The notes: generated by a model not told the origin, from the letters alone. Shown: positions 46,261-56,218, counted from the stretch's first letter. The stretch is 64,000 nt of DNA from Pectobacterium aroidearum (GCF_041228105.1 NZ_CP166097.1:806001-870000), one strand, 5' to 3'. Translations and numbers: made by a program.

Positions 46261-47175
46261 TTATAACGGATGGCTGTATAACGCATAATCATGACAGGCA
46301 ATCAATCGGGCGCCGTCGAGCGCATCGCCCATCGGGGCGGCGAGTTGGGATTGCCACTCGTCCGGCAGCCAGGGACGAATATGTAAGCCGATGCTGCCCA
46401 TGAGCGATAAGCGAGGCGTGGCATGGCGCGCCACGGCGGCCAACAGCAGGCTGATTTCGCTGGCCGTCTGCGCCAACAGTGCGTGAGAAACGGCATCGTC
46501 CTGCTGAGCGCAGTCAAATACGCGGCGGGCGAACTGCGCGTAGTCGCCCGGTTTTGCCTGCTGGCTAAACCGCTGTAGCGCGTCGGGCGTGTTGGCAGCC
46601 TGCGCGTGCGCTGCGCTGGCGGAAAAGAAATCATCGATGCTTTGACTGAGCGCAGACGGCGCGCACCAGCCGTGCAGTACATCGTAGGTGTGTTGCAACG
46701 CCGCCAGCCCGAGGCGTGCGCCGCTGCCCTGATCGGAGATTGGGAATTCATGGCCGCCGTAGGCGGTAATGGTCTGTTTCTGCCACGCTAGCCCGCAGGA
46801 GCCGGTTCCGGCAATGACCACGCCCGCTTCTTTCCCTTGATTGACGGCCAGACAGGCGCCCAGCGCATCGGTATTGAGTACCTGAGCGGCATAAGGATGC
46901 GGCAACGCCAGAAAGGACTCGTAGGCGAGGCGATGTTCTGCGCTGGCGAGTGCCAGCCCGACTTTAAGTCGGGATACGTCATCCGGCGACAGTCCGCTAT
47001 GCTTCAGCGCCTGTGCGATGGCATCGTCCACCGACTGGCGCACGCTTTCCACGCCGAGCAGCAGATTGGCGCGGCCGCCATGCCCCTGACCGAGCGGCGT
47101 ACCGTCGGCCTGATAAATACGAGCCCGACAGCCTGTGCCGCCGCCATCTACACCGGCATAGAGCCATGTCGTCAT
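46261..47175 (-). CDS. GlcNAc/glucosamine kinase-like (BadF/BcrA ATPase family)
   Basis: 304 residues of the ASKHA-fold BadF/BadG family, close in pattern to glucosamine kinase GspK and eukaryotic NAGK. The phosphate-1 loop is GVDGGGTGCRARI, phosphate-2 is VIAGTGSCGL, and GGHEFPISDQGSGARLG is the sugar-binding segment typical of hexosamine kinases. It probably phosphorylates an amino sugar released in the cytosol. Its start overlaps the preceding truncated kinase-like gene (ATGA). Confidence 0.85.
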   Translation of the reverse strand: MTTWLYAGVDGGGTGCRARIYQADGTPLGQGHGGRANLLLGVESVRQSVDDAIAQALKHSGLSPDDVSRLKVGLALASAEHRLAYESFLALPHPYAAQVLNTDALGACLAVNQGKEAGVVIAGTGSCGLAWQKQTITAYGGHEFPISDQGSGARLGLAALQHTYDVLHGWCAPSALSQSIDDFFSASAAHAQAANTPDALQRFSQQAKPGDYAQFARRVFDCAQQDDAVSHALLAQTASEISLLLAAVARHATPRLSLMGSIGLHIRPWLPDEWQSQLAAPMGDALDGARLIACHDYALYSHPL

Positions 47176-47723
47176 GATGCGCGTGCTCCTGAATCCAGAT
47201 AGGGAAGGCAGGCCACCGCCAGATCGCCACTGAGGTCGACCGCTTCAGTCGGTGAGTCCGGCAGGCTATTGAGCAGTACGGTCAGCTCGTCAGCGCAGCG
47301 GGTCAGCAATTGCACCGCCAGCGCGTCGTGCGGGTGTGCCAGCACCCTTTTCCCTAGCAGGCTGTAGTCCACGGCCTGCGCCTGCTTTGACCAGTCGATC
47401 ACCCGATCGACATGCTTATCGAAGTGCAGGAACAGCGCTTCACTGAGTGGCGTAAGCGGCGTGATGCCCTCAACGGCCTGAAGCATCTCTTGCATCGCCC
47501 ACAGCCCCAGCCGCGACAGGCTGGCCGGATTGCCGATGGGAAAGCTGTCGCCGCCGCGACAGCTCAGGAGACCGTCATGCCAGTGCAGCAGCCGGGTGAA
47601 ACCGCCAGTGACCAGCAGATAGCGGCCTTGCCCTGACCAGTGCTGCTCGCATATCGCGCTTTCGCACGTACGATCAAAGGGGCGATCGCCATCAATGCCG
47701 ATCTCCCTTAGTTGCCATTTCAC
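47172..47723 (-). CDS. Truncated BadF-kinase-like protein without the ATP-binding half
   Basis: 183 residues. From about residue 55 it matches the C-terminal half of the next gene's kinase: FPIGNPASLSRLGL aligns with FPISDQGSGARLGL, then VIDWSKQAQAVDYSLLGKRV with a similar QAKPGDYAQFARRV run and a shared late helix. The N-terminal phosphate-1 and phosphate-2 loops are missing, and the conserved acidic/glycine residues of the sugar segment are altered. It is not an obvious pseudogene, since its start and stop both overlap neighbours by four bases. A sugar-sensing or partner-subunit role is possible. Confidence 0.6.
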   Translation of the reverse strand: MKWQLREIGIDGDRPFDRTCESAICEQHWSGQGRYLLVTGGFTRLLHWHDGLLSCRGGDSFPIGNPASLSRLGLWAMQEMLQAVEGITPLTPLSEALFLHFDKHVDRVIDWSKQAQAVDYSLLGKRVLAHPHDALAVQLLTRCADELTVLLNSLPDSPTEAVDLSGDLAVACLPYLDSGARAS

Positions 47724-49027
47724 GGTGCGTTTTTCCGCTGTTGTTGATTGGTCGCGATCGTCTCGTTGAGGCGTTTCACATCGTTTGACGTCAGGCGCAG
47801 ATACTCATCAAACGACACCTGATCGTTCAGATATTGGGTAAAGCGCGTCAGAATGATGGGGTACAGTTCGTTCGCACCCAAACTTTCCATGCGTTCCCAA
47901 TCAAAGACGTAAGACGGGATCTTTTTGATCTCTTCGCGCGCGGTGTTCAGGCCGTCGATCACGTGTTTATCTTTGGTCTGGTAGTGCAGATCGGTAATAT
48001 CAGCGCCGACGATGATATTGAAGCGTTCGGCAATCTCACGTTGCAGCGGTTCGCTACCCAGCCACTCCATGAATTCGGCCACTTCCTGCGGATGTTTGGT
48101 GGTAGTGAACGGCATGATAAAGGTCGCACCGCCCATCGAAATGCACTTCTCTTTACAAGGTGCAGGCAGCACTTTCCAGTCAAAGCCGTCGCCAATCTGC
48201 TTACTGAACTGGTTCAACAGCCAGTTGCCGGAGAAGTAGGTCACGATGTTGCCGTTCACGAAATCGTCCGCCATGCTCTTGTACTGGCCGCCGCCCGCTG
48301 CGCCCCACATTTCACGTGGGAACACGCCTTCATCTGACCAGCGTTTCAGATCTTTAATCCACTGCTGCGCGGCGGCGTCCGGGAAGTTGATCAGTCCGTC
48401 TTTATCGTAGCGTGCGCCGTAAGAGTAGGCCGGACCGGAGAAGCGGAAACCGCTGCGGTCGATGGTGAAGGGGATATGTACGCCGGTTTTTTCCGCGACC
48501 AGCTTCGAGGCTTTCATCAAATCATCAATCGTGTAACCCGGCTGCGGCAGAGGAACGCCCGCCTGTTCAAACAGCGTCACGTTAACGAACGGTAGATCGG
48601 CCGTCCAGGACGCGACAAAGCCCGGCAGCGCATCTGCTTTATGCACGCCTTTCACGCGCATGATCTTTTCGATACCGGCGCTGTAGCGTTTTTCAAAGGC
48701 GGCGGGGTCTTTCAGGTAAGGGCGCAAATCCAGCGTATACCCGAGCAATCCCATTTGTGTGGTTTTGGCAATATCCGGGCCTAAGCCCGCCGCCAGCTGC
48801 ATCGGTAACTGCGTTTGCAGCGCGTTATAGCCAGTGCTGACAAAATTCACGTCGATGCGCTCATTGCTTTGGGAGAAAGCTTTCACTTTCTGTTCCATGA
48901 AATGCACTAATTCGGGATCGTCGTCACTATATAAAAATGTTATTTGCGTTTTGGCGGCTAACACGCTGTTGCTGAATAACCCCAGTGCAAGGGCGGAAAA
49001 AAATAACGCGGTGTTGGAACGCATCAT
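47720..49027 (-). CDS. Sugar ABC transporter solute-binding protein (family 1)
   Basis: 435 residues from ATG 49027; an in-frame GTG at 49039 is part of the GAGAGG ribosome site. A Sec signal ends near SVLAA, without a lipobox cysteine, so the protein is free in the periplasm. The body is of the MalE/UgpB class, with ITFLYSDDDPELVHFME and a late GGATFIMPFTTTKHPQ segment. It is the first gene of the leftward operon and serves the ATPase and permeases encoded in the divergent operon. Confidence 0.9.
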   Translation of the reverse strand: MMRSNTALFFSALALGLFSNSVLAAKTQITFLYSDDDPELVHFMEQKVKAFSQSNERIDVNFVSTGYNALQTQLPMQLAAGLGPDIAKTTQMGLLGYTLDLRPYLKDPAAFEKRYSAGIEKIMRVKGVHKADALPGFVASWTADLPFVNVTLFEQAGVPLPQPGYTIDDLMKASKLVAEKTGVHIPFTIDRSGFRFSGPAYSYGARYDKDGLINFPDAAAQQWIKDLKRWSDEGVFPREMWGAAGGGQYKSMADDFVNGNIVTYFSGNWLLNQFSKQIGDGFDWKVLPAPCKEKCISMGGATFIMPFTTTKHPQEVAEFMEWLGSEPLQREIAERFNIIVGADITDLHYQTKDKHVIDGLNTAREEIKKIPSYVFDWERMESLGANELYPIILTRFTQYLNDQVSFDEYLRLTSNDVKRLNETIATNQQQRKNAP

Positions 49028-49124
49028 AAACCTCTCCACATCATAAGTGTGATTAATGACGTAAATACCCTGTCGCTGTTAACGGGGCTTATTTTCTTTC
49101 TGTGAGTTATTCCGTTTTCTTATT

Positions 49125-49140
49125 AATGCAAATTTGCATT
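49125..49140. promoter_or_regulatory. Palindromic operator O1 (probable LacI-family site)
   Basis: AATGCAAATTTGCATT is a perfect 16-bp palindrome, 98 bp upstream of the binding-protein start. Its 14-bp core recurs at 49322-49335. The LacI regulator at 56218-57267 is the natural candidate to bind both. Confidence 0.7.
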
Positions 49141-49239
49141 CATCTGTCATTTTCATCATGCAATCATGGACAGAACCCCGACTGATTTATGTGAGGAAGG
49201 TTAAAGATATTTTAAATGTTGATTTAAATAAAGCATTTT

Positions 49240-49255
49240 TGTGATATTAATCACA
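49240..49255. promoter_or_regulatory. Perfect CRP site
   Basis: TGTGATATTAATCACA fits TGTGA-N6-TCACA exactly. It lies between the two LacI-type palindromes in the divergent promoter, so it can serve both operons and implies catabolite control of a sugar pathway. Confidence 0.85.
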
Positions 49256-49321
49256 TATATAAACGTGGGAATCTTATTTATTAATGCGAAATGTCAATAA
49301 ATGAATGCAAATGACAATTTT

Positions 49322-49335
49322 ATGCAAATTTGCAT
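49322..49335. promoter_or_regulatory. Palindromic operator O2 (probable LacI-family site)
   Basis: ATGCAAATTTGCAT repeats the core of O1, 136 bp upstream of the rightward operon. A half-site AATGCAAAT lies at 49304-49312. The O1-O2 centre distance is 196 bp, which would allow DNA looping by a tetrameric repressor. Confidence 0.7.
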
Positions 49336-49470
49336 TCAAGTTGCGATATTACGGTGCAGAGAATGGCTCGCTGCCCTAAATATTGGCAGCGTACGCACAG
49401 CAAAAGTGCAAATACGTGCAGCCATACATTTTCGTTATTTTATTTGTCAAAGCCGTAAACAGGATTCCGT

Positions 49471-51933
49471 ATGAATATCGGTTGGAAATTAAAGAAGAAC
49501 GGCGTCATTAATCGGTTTTTGATTACCGAATTGACGGAAAAACGTTATTTCGCCGAACCGGATACGCTGCCGGATAAGGTGAATTACCGCTTTATTAACG
49601 GCTTTGTCGATGTCGGCGTGTTGCCCTGCCGCGTGCGTTTTTTGCAGGAAGAGGCAAAGCGAGAGGTGGCGTTGCCGGACAATTTACGCTTCCCGCTGAT
49701 GTGGAGCGGTGGCGATGAAAGCCGCAGCGTGAATTTCAGCGATTTCTGGCCGTGTCCGGTTCACGTTCAGCGCTTTTCCCGCTGCGTGATCCACAGCGAT
49801 AGCGCGCAGCCGGCACCCTTTATGCTCAGCACCTGCGGCGGGGTCACACTGTGGCTGAATGGCGAGCAGGTTGCCCGCTTTACGCCCTTTACCCGTAATA
49901 CCGAACAAACCTGTGCTATCACGCTGCCGCTGAAAGCCGGGATGAACACGCTGGTGGTTCATAGCGAAGAGCTGTGCGAGCGCGATACCGATTACCTGTT
50001 TAGCCTGTGTTATCAGGGGGAAGACACGCTCTGCTGGCAGCTTGACGACGACACGGCGCTCAGTGAACAACTGACCGCGCTGGATGGCTGGATAAACGGG
50101 CTGGCGCTGGAGAATAACCTGATTCAACCGCCCGTACTGGTGCTGAACAGCACGCAGCCGCTGCCGGAGTCCGTGACGATGGCGCATCGTTTGATTGGTA
50201 ACGTCAACGAATCCGTCCCCGTATGGCAGCAGAAACAGACGCTGCCTGCTGGCAATCTGGGCTGGCAGGTTGATTTACCCTCCGCTCTGGTGGGCTACTA
50301 CGATCTGGTCTGCGCCGCGACCTGCAACGGTATTACGCTGACACGCACGCTCAGCTTTGGGCGTTTACCTGAACAAACGATGCCCGCGTTACCGACGCTG
50401 GCAGCACGGCGTGAGGCGGTTCTACGCCATACCGCGCTGCACGGTTTTGAACGCCTCGGACGGCTGTTGGCGATTGTTGCGACAGGTGAGGGCAACGATG
50501 CTGCTGCGCCGATTCTCAACAGCGCGTTGCAAAAAATCAGCCGCCGCGAAGACTGTGCGGATTTCCAACTGGTGCCGTTGATTTGGCTGTGGCAGCGCTA
50601 TCAGGGGCAGCAATTGCCGCCGCAGGACTGGCGTCGCGTGCGTAGCGCCATTCTCGGTTTCCGCTATTGGATTGATGAACCGGGCAACGACACCATGTGG
50701 TTCTGGAGTGAAAACCACTGCCTGTGTTTCCATGTCGCGCAGTATCTGGCCGGACAAAACTTTCCTGATGATACCTTCCCGTGCAGCGGTCGCCGTGGGC
50801 TGGAGCAAAAGGCGATTGCTCACGAACGCCTGACGCGCTGGTTTGATTCCATTCTGGAGCACGGGCTGGTGGAGTGGAACTCGGCTGCCTATTACCCCAT
50901 CGATCTGATTGGGTTGATGGCGCTGTACGAACTGGCGCAGGACGCCGATTTGCGCGAGAAATCTCGCGTGGTGATTGACCGCATCATGCTGATGACGGCG
51001 TGGGTACATCAGAACGGCGTCGCGGTGGGCACGATGGGACGCGCCTACGATAAAGAGCTGCGATCTGGCATGTTGACCGAGCTGTCCGGCTTGTGTGCGC
51101 TGATGTGGGGCGAGGGCTGGCTGATTCCGCACTGCGCCGCGCTGCCGCTGCTGTGCCTGAGCGACTATCAACCGCCGGAAACGACGGATCGGATTGCACA
51201 CTGGTCACTGCCGCACGGCGCAGAAGCACGCTGGGTACAAGGGCTGAACCGTAGCGCCCGCATCATCGCCTGGAAGCAACAGGATGTCGCCTTTTCTTCT
51301 GTTTTCGATCATCACCCCGGCCAGTCAGGACACCAGCAGCATCTGCTGGACGTGCGGCTGGGGACACACTATGCCGCCCGCCTGTGGGTGAACCACCCCG
51401 GCGAGGATCGTCCCGACGGCGTGCACCGTCCTTCTTACTGGGCGGGGAACGGGCGTTTGCCGCACCTGATGCAGCACCGTAACCGCGCGCTGATGGTGTT
51501 CGATCTGCAACAGGATGTCCGTCCGTGGACGCACCTTTATCTGCCGCAAACCGCACTGGATGACGTCATCGTTGAAGACGTCTGGTGCTTCGTACGCGGC
51601 GGCAATGGCTATGCCGCCTTCCATAATCCCGCCGGATTACAGCCGTTTGCGACCGCAGGCCAGCAGGCGGAAGGCGAACTACGCGCGTATGGCGAGCAGA
51701 ACGTCTGGTTCGTTGCCGTGGACAGCGGCGACGGCGCACGAGGATTCGTTGCATTCGCTGCCCGCTTCCGAGGGCGTTCGCTGATACAGGACCGCGACGG
51801 CGTACGTATCGACGATCCCGATTACGGCGAACTGGCCTTTAGCCACACGGCAGGATTCAGCGTGGCGCAGCAGCCTTTCATTTTTCCCGACGATGTCCCG
51901 GTCGTCCCGCAGTTCAACACAGGAAACCCATGA
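49471..51933 (+). CDS. Large unrecognised protein, probable (alpha/alpha)-toroid glycan-active enzyme
   Basis: 820 residues, no signal peptide, AGGA seven bases before the ATG. Residues about 100-170 look like a beta-sandwich sugar-binding domain (LSTCGGVTLWLNGEQVA). Residues about 310-560 are helical and rich in aromatic and charged pairs: WFWSENHCLCFHVAQYLAGQ (410-429), VEWNSAAYYPIDLIGL (467-482) and GRAYDKELRSG (523-533), likely active-site loops. The last 250 residues are beta-rich. This order resembles polysaccharide lyases with a toroid and C-terminal sandwich, but I do not recognise the family. Followed at once by a GH105 gene. Confidence 0.7.
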   Translation: MNIGWKLKKNGVINRFLITELTEKRYFAEPDTLPDKVNYRFINGFVDVGVLPCRVRFLQEEAKREVALPDNLRFPLMWSGGDESRSVNFSDFWPCPVHVQRFSRCVIHSDSAQPAPFMLSTCGGVTLWLNGEQVARFTPFTRNTEQTCAITLPLKAGMNTLVVHSEELCERDTDYLFSLCYQGEDTLCWQLDDDTALSEQLTALDGWINGLALENNLIQPPVLVLNSTQPLPESVTMAHRLIGNVNESVPVWQQKQTLPAGNLGWQVDLPSALVGYYDLVCAATCNGITLTRTLSFGRLPEQTMPALPTLAARREAVLRHTALHGFERLGRLLAIVATGEGNDAAAPILNSALQKISRREDCADFQLVPLIWLWQRYQGQQLPPQDWRRVRSAILGFRYWIDEPGNDTMWFWSENHCLCFHVAQYLAGQNFPDDTFPCSGRRGLEQKAIAHERLTRWFDSILEHGLVEWNSAAYYPIDLIGLMALYELAQDADLREKSRVVIDRIMLMTAWVHQNGVAVGTMGRAYDKELRSGMLTELSGLCALMWGEGWLIPHCAALPLLCLSDYQPPETTDRIAHWSLPHGAEARWVQGLNRSARIIAWKQQDVAFSSVFDHHPGQSGHQQHLLDVRLGTHYAARLWVNHPGEDRPDGVHRPSYWAGNGRLPHLMQHRNRALMVFDLQQDVRPWTHLYLPQTALDDVIVEDVWCFVRGGNGYAAFHNPAGLQPFATAGQQAEGELRAYGEQNVWFVAVDSGDGARGFVAFAARFRGRSLIQDRDGVRIDDPDYGELAFSHTAGFSVAQQPFIFPDDVPVVPQFNTGNP

Positions 51934-51934
51934 C

Positions 51935-53041
51935 ATGCAGACAGGTTCACTTAACCGACAACAAACCGAAGCGCTGCTGGCGCAGGTGGCGCGGGCATTT
52001 TGCCGCCTGAAAGCAATCGACAGCGTGACGCAGGACGACACGCCGGACGCCGGGCTGACGATTCAATTCGAAGAGTGGGATTGGGAAGTCGGTGTCGGGC
52101 TGTACGGTTTCTGGAAGCTGGCGCATCTGACGCAGGACGACACCATGCTGACGACGCTGGCGAACTGGTATCAGCAAAAGCTGGATGCCGGGCTGCCGCC
52201 GCGTCAGATCAACTCGACGGCGCCGATGCTGGTGCTGGCGTTGCTGTGTCAGGACAAACCGGATGCGCCCGCTCAGTGGCGTGAAACCGTGAGCGATTGG
52301 GCGGACTGGCTGCTGCACTCGCTGCCGAAAACCGAGGACGGGGGCTTCCAGCACACGGTGAAAGAGCGCCCGAACACCGGGCAACTGTGGGATGACACGC
52401 TGTTTATGGCCGGTCTGTTTCTGGTGGTCGCGGGGAAACTGCTCTCCCGCCGCGATCTCATTGAAGAGGCCGAATACCAGCTCGTCACGCACGCGCGCTA
52501 TTTGGCCGATGTGCGTAGCGGGCTGTGGTATCACGGCTGGACGTTCGTCGGTCGTCATCACTATGCCAATGCATTCTGGGGGCGCGGTAATGCCTGGATC
52601 ACGCTGGTGCTGCCGGAAATGCGGGTGCTGGCGGAAGATGAGCTGTCCGCGCCGGTACTGCGCACGCTGGAAGCGATTCTGGAACAGCAAACGACCACGC
52701 TGGCGCGCTGCCAGCACGAGTCCGGCCTGTGGCACACGCTGCTGGATGACCCGGATTCACCGCTGGAGACCTCTGCCAGCGCCGGGTTTATCGCTGGCAT
52801 TCTGACGGCGCGTCGGCTGGGAATGCTGCACGATTTCCCGCAGGAGGTGCTGGAAAAAGGCTATGCCGCCGTGGTGGCGCAGATTGACGCACAGGGTGTG
52901 GTGCAGGGTGTCTCGGACGGCACGGCGATGGGGCACGACTTACAGTTCTATCGCGATATTCCCAATGTTGCCGTGCCTTACGGGCAGGCGCTGGTCATGC
53001 TGATGTTATTGGCACAGTTAGATTCTGTTTGCGAGGGCTGA
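51935..53041 (+). CDS. GH105/GH88-family unsaturated glycuronyl hydrolase
   Basis: 368 residues from ATG 51935, one base after the preceding stop, with AGGA upstream. It has the (alpha/alpha)6 family pattern of YteR/YesR: the catalytic Asp154 in [20 protein letters not shown] at 212-221 and SASAGFIAG later. These enzymes remove the 4,5-unsaturated uronic acid left at the non-reducing end by a lyase. No signal peptide, so it acts in the cytosol on imported oligosaccharide. Its place after the toroid protein suggests a lyase-then-hydrolase order. Confidence 0.87.
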   Translation: MQTGSLNRQQTEALLAQVARAFCRLKAIDSVTQDDTPDAGLTIQFEEWDWEVGVGLYGFWKLAHLTQDDTMLTTLANWYQQKLDAGLPPRQINSTAPMLVLALLCQDKPDAPAQWRETVSDWADWLLHSLPKTEDGGFQHTVKERPNTGQLWDDTLFMAGLFLVVAGKLLSRRDLIEEAEYQLVTHARYLADVRSGLWYHGWTFVGRHHYANAFWGRGNAWITLVLPEMRVLAEDELSAPVLRTLEAILEQQTTTLARCQHESGLWHTLLDDPDSPLETSASAGFIAGILTARRLGMLHDFPQEVLEKGYAAVVAQIDAQGVVQGVSDGTAMGHDLQFYRDIPNVAVPYGQALVMLMLLAQLDSVCEG

Positions 53042-53043
53042 CA

Positions 53044-54135
53044 ATGGCGAGTCTGGAACTAAAAAACGTCCACAAAAGTTATGGTGCGGTGAACATCATC
53101 AAAGGCGTGGACTTAACGATTCATGACGGCGAGTTCATGGTCTTTGTCGGCCCGTCGGGCTGTGGAAAATCCACGCTGCTACGCATGATTGCCGGACTGG
53201 AGGAAATCAGCAGCGGTGAACTGTGGATCGACAAGCGCAAGGTGAATGACCTCACGCCGGCGGAGCGCAAGATTGCGATGGTATTTCAGTCGTACGCGCT
53301 CTATCCGCACCTCTCGGTGCGTAAGAACCTCGCGTTTGGGCTGGAAAACCTGCACTTCCCTAAAGCGGAAATTAACAGCCGTATTGATGAAGCGGCGCGT
53401 ATGTTGGGGCTGGAACCTTATCTGGATCGCAAGCCGCGCGCGCTGTCAGGTGGACAGCAGCAGCGCGTAGCCATTGGCCGTGCGATCGTACGCGAACCCG
53501 ATCTGTTCCTGTTTGATGAACCGCTCTCGAATCTGGATGCCAAGCTGCGCGTGCAGACGCGCGGCGAGCTGTCCCGCCTGCACCAGAAACTGCGTACCAC
53601 CATGATTTACGTGACTCACGATCAGGTGGAAGCGATGACGATGGCGCAGCGCATTGTGGTGCTGAACGCGGGTCGCATTGAGCAGGTTGGCACGCCATTG
53701 GAGCTGTTCAATCGGCCGAAAAACAAATTTGTCGCAGGCTTCATTGGTTCACCGCGCATGAACATGTTCCCGGCGCAGATCGTTGCCACCTGCGCGGATG
53801 GCGTCGAGGTGCAGTGCCCGTCCGGTAATCGTCTGGTGCTGCCGTTTATCGGCACCGTCGGACAGAGCGTCACGCTCGGTATTCGCCCTTCACACTGTGA
53901 ACTGGTTGAAGAAGGCGAGGGGATTGCGCTGTGCGTCGATCGCTGCGAGATGATGGGGCATGAGACTTTCATCTACGGGCGAATGGGCGGCATTGACGAC
54001 GAGATGATCGTCCATCTGGCGCAGCATCGTGAGTTCGCCGCAGGCGAATCGGTGTTCGTCCGCTTTCCACCGGCGTATTGCCATCTGTTCGATAGCGAAA
54101 CGGATGACACATTACCGCGCTGCACCGAGCATTAA
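53044..54135 (+). CDS. Sugar ABC transporter ATPase (MalK/UgpC type)
   Basis: 363 residues from ATG 53044 with GAGG upstream; an in-frame TTG at 53029 is less likely. Walker A is GPSGCGKST, the signature LSGGQQQRV, Walker [11 protein letters not shown] and the H-loop YVTHDQ. A C-terminal OB-type regulatory domain of about 120 residues is present as in MalK. It powers the two permeases encoded next. Confidence 0.95.
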   Translation: MASLELKNVHKSYGAVNIIKGVDLTIHDGEFMVFVGPSGCGKSTLLRMIAGLEEISSGELWIDKRKVNDLTPAERKIAMVFQSYALYPHLSVRKNLAFGLENLHFPKAEINSRIDEAARMLGLEPYLDRKPRALSGGQQQRVAIGRAIVREPDLFLFDEPLSNLDAKLRVQTRGELSRLHQKLRTTMIYVTHDQVEAMTMAQRIVVLNAGRIEQVGTPLELFNRPKNKFVAGFIGSPRMNMFPAQIVATCADGVEVQCPSGNRLVLPFIGTVGQSVTLGIRPSHCELVEEGEGIALCVDRCEMMGHETFIYGRMGGIDDEMIVHLAQHREFAAGESVFVRFPPAYCHLFDSETDDTLPRCTEH

Positions 54136-54158
54136 TTATCGCGACGGGAGAGGATGAC

Positions 54159-55154
54159 ATGAGAAAGATTGCCTTACTGCCCGCAGGTTCGCTGGTTGAT
54201 AAGCTGGTGACGCCAGTAGAGAAAGCGGTGAATCTGCTACAAAAACTCGGTGGTCGCAAAGTGATGCCGTGGTTTTTTATCGCGCCCAACATGCTGCTGT
54301 TCGCCGTTTTTGTCTTTATTCCGATTCTGCTGGCGGTGTGCTACGCCTTTACCGGCGGCACCAATATTCTGCTGTGGGAACGCCCCTACGTGGGCGTGGA
54401 TAACTTTGCCACATTGCTGAGCTGCGGCAACTACGCCGAGCCGTCAAGCTGTGAACAAGATCTGTTCTGGACCGGTGTCTACAACACGGTGTCGTTCACC
54501 TTTTTCAACGTGCTCTGTACGCTGCTGGTAGCGCTGGTGACGGCGCTAATCCTCAACCGCAAGATTATCGCCCGAGGCTTTTTCCGCGCGATGTTCTTCT
54601 ATCCGGTGCTGCTGTCACCAGTGGTGGTGGGTCTGATCTGGCAGTGGTTCCTTAATCGCAACGGCCTGCTGAATCTGGTGCTGTCGTCGCTCGGCGGGCA
54701 GCCGATTACCTTCCTGCTGGATCCGACGCTGTCGCGCTTCTGGGTGGTGTTTGTCTCCGTCTGGTTTCACGTCGGGTTTTATACCCTGATCCTGCTGGCC
54801 GGATTGCAGGCGATCCCGCGTGATATTTATGAGGCCGCGGCGGTGGACGGCACCTCGCGCTGGCGCGGTTTTTATCGCCTGACGCTGCCGCTTCTGGCGC
54901 CGAACATTCTGGTGGTGGTGATTCTGCTGACCATCAACAGCGTGCAGATCTTCGATGAAGCCTGGGTGTTAACCAACGGCGGCGGCCCCGGCACGGCCAA
55001 CAGCTTTATCGTGCAGTACATCTACCAGACCGCCTTTTCGTCTAACGCGTCGCTCTACGGGCTAGCCTCGGCAGCCTCGGTGTTGATGGGCGTGGTGCTG
55101 ATGATCCTGACTGCGTTGCAGTTCCTGCTGACGCGTCGGCTGGAAGGGAAATAA
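54159..55154 (+). CDS. Sugar ABC transporter permease (MalF-like)
   Basis: 331 residues, six membrane segments. The cytoplasmic EAA loop reads EAAAVDGTSRWRGFYRLTLPLL. A loop with CGNYAEPSSCEQDL between the first two segments carries two cysteines and is longer than usual. It forms the channel with the next permease. Start 23 bp after the ATPase. Confidence 0.93.
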   Translation: MRKIALLPAGSLVDKLVTPVEKAVNLLQKLGGRKVMPWFFIAPNMLLFAVFVFIPILLAVCYAFTGGTNILLWERPYVGVDNFATLLSCGNYAEPSSCEQDLFWTGVYNTVSFTFFNVLCTLLVALVTALILNRKIIARGFFRAMFFYPVLLSPVVVGLIWQWFLNRNGLLNLVLSSLGGQPITFLLDPTLSRFWVVFVSVWFHVGFYTLILLAGLQAIPRDIYEAAAVDGTSRWRGFYRLTLPLLAPNILVVVILLTINSVQIFDEAWVLTNGGGPGTANSFIVQYIYQTAFSSNASLYGLASAASVLMGVVLMILTALQFLLTRRLEGK

Positions 55155-55168
55155 TAACGGGAGCCATG

Positions 55169-56218
55169 ATGAAGATAATCGCATTTCTCACCCGCACCCG
55201 TCATCCGGGACGCATTCACATCACCGATATCATGAGCTGGGTCTGGCTGGTGGTCGGTACGCTGCTGGTGTTGATTCCGGTGATGTGGGCGGCGATGTCA
55301 TCGTTCAAAACGCCGGCGGAGATCAACCGCTTTCCGCCCAGCTTTCTGCCGCAGGCGGCGGATACCATCACGCTACCGGAATACCCGAAGCCGCTGGAGC
55401 TGTGGCAGGTTAAGCAGGATGATGGCGACGCGAAAACGATGGCGCTGGTGCGGCGCATCGGCCTGATCGCGCAACTGGTGAACCCGGATGCGCCGAGCGA
55501 GGTGGTACGTGTACCGACCAAAGATCTGGTGCCGATGAAAGCGCTGCATCTGGAGATGGATAACTACGCCACGCCGCTGACGAAGTTCCACTTCACGACG
55601 TACTTGAAGAACACCGTGTTCGTGACGGTGATGGCGACGCTGCTGACCCTGTTGCTCAGTTCGATGGCGGCGTTTGCGCTGTCGAAATACGAATTTCGCG
55701 GGCGGGGTACGGTGTTGACGCTGTTTCTCTCCACCATGATGATTCCGCTGTCGGTGGTCATGGTGCCGACGTTCCTGGTGGTGATTGGCCTGAACATGGG
55801 CGATAACCTGTGGGGCGTGATTATTCCTACGGTCGCGACACCGACGGGCGTATTCCTGTTACGGCAATATATGCTGACCATCCCCGATGAGCTGATCGAG
55901 GCGGCGCGCATTGATGCCGCCAGCGAGTTCCGTATTTACTGGAAGATCATCCTGCCGTTAACCGCCCCCGCGCTGGCGGTGCTGGCGATCTTCTCGGTGA
56001 TCTGGCGCTGGAACGATTTCCTCTGGCCGCTGATCGTCCTCTCCAGTCAGGATAATTTTACGCTGCAAATCGGTCTGAACGCGTTTCAGGGGCAGTTCTC
56101 GGTGCAGTGGCATTATATACTGGCGATGACGATGCTCTCGCTTCTGCCGGTGACGGCGGTGTTCGTCTTCCTGCAAAAATACATCACGACGGGGATTGCC
56201 AACACGGGGATGAAATAA
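55169..56218 (+). CDS. Sugar ABC transporter permease (MalG-like)
   Basis: 349 residues from the second ATG (GGGAG five bases upstream). Six membrane segments with the EAA loop EAARIDAASEFRIYWKIILP. A periplasmic insert of some 100 residues follows TM1, longer than in most MalG proteins. Its stop overlaps the start of the LacI gene (TAATG). Confidence 0.93.
   Translation: MKIIAFLTRTRHPGRIHITDIMSWVWLVVGTLLVLIPVMWAAMSSFKTPAEINRFPPSFLPQAADTITLPEYPKPLELWQVKQDDGDAKTMALVRRIGLIAQLVNPDAPSEVVRVPTKDLVPMKALHLEMDNYATPLTKFHFTTYLKNTVFVTVMATLLTLLLSSMAAFALSKYEFRGRGTVLTLFLSTMMIPLSVVMVPTFLVVIGLNMGDNLWGVIIPTVATPTGVFLLRQYMLTIPDELIEAARIDAASEFRIYWKIILPLTAPALAVLAIFSVIWRWNDFLWPLIVLSSQDNFTLQIGLNAFQGQFSVQWHYILAMTMLSLLPVTAVFVFLQKYITTGIANTGMK

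Noticed and set aside
51947..52735. 262-codon ORF opposite the GH105 gene
   Set aside because: It is antisense to a gene with clear catalytic motifs, and its composition is the reverse-strand shadow of GC-rich codons.
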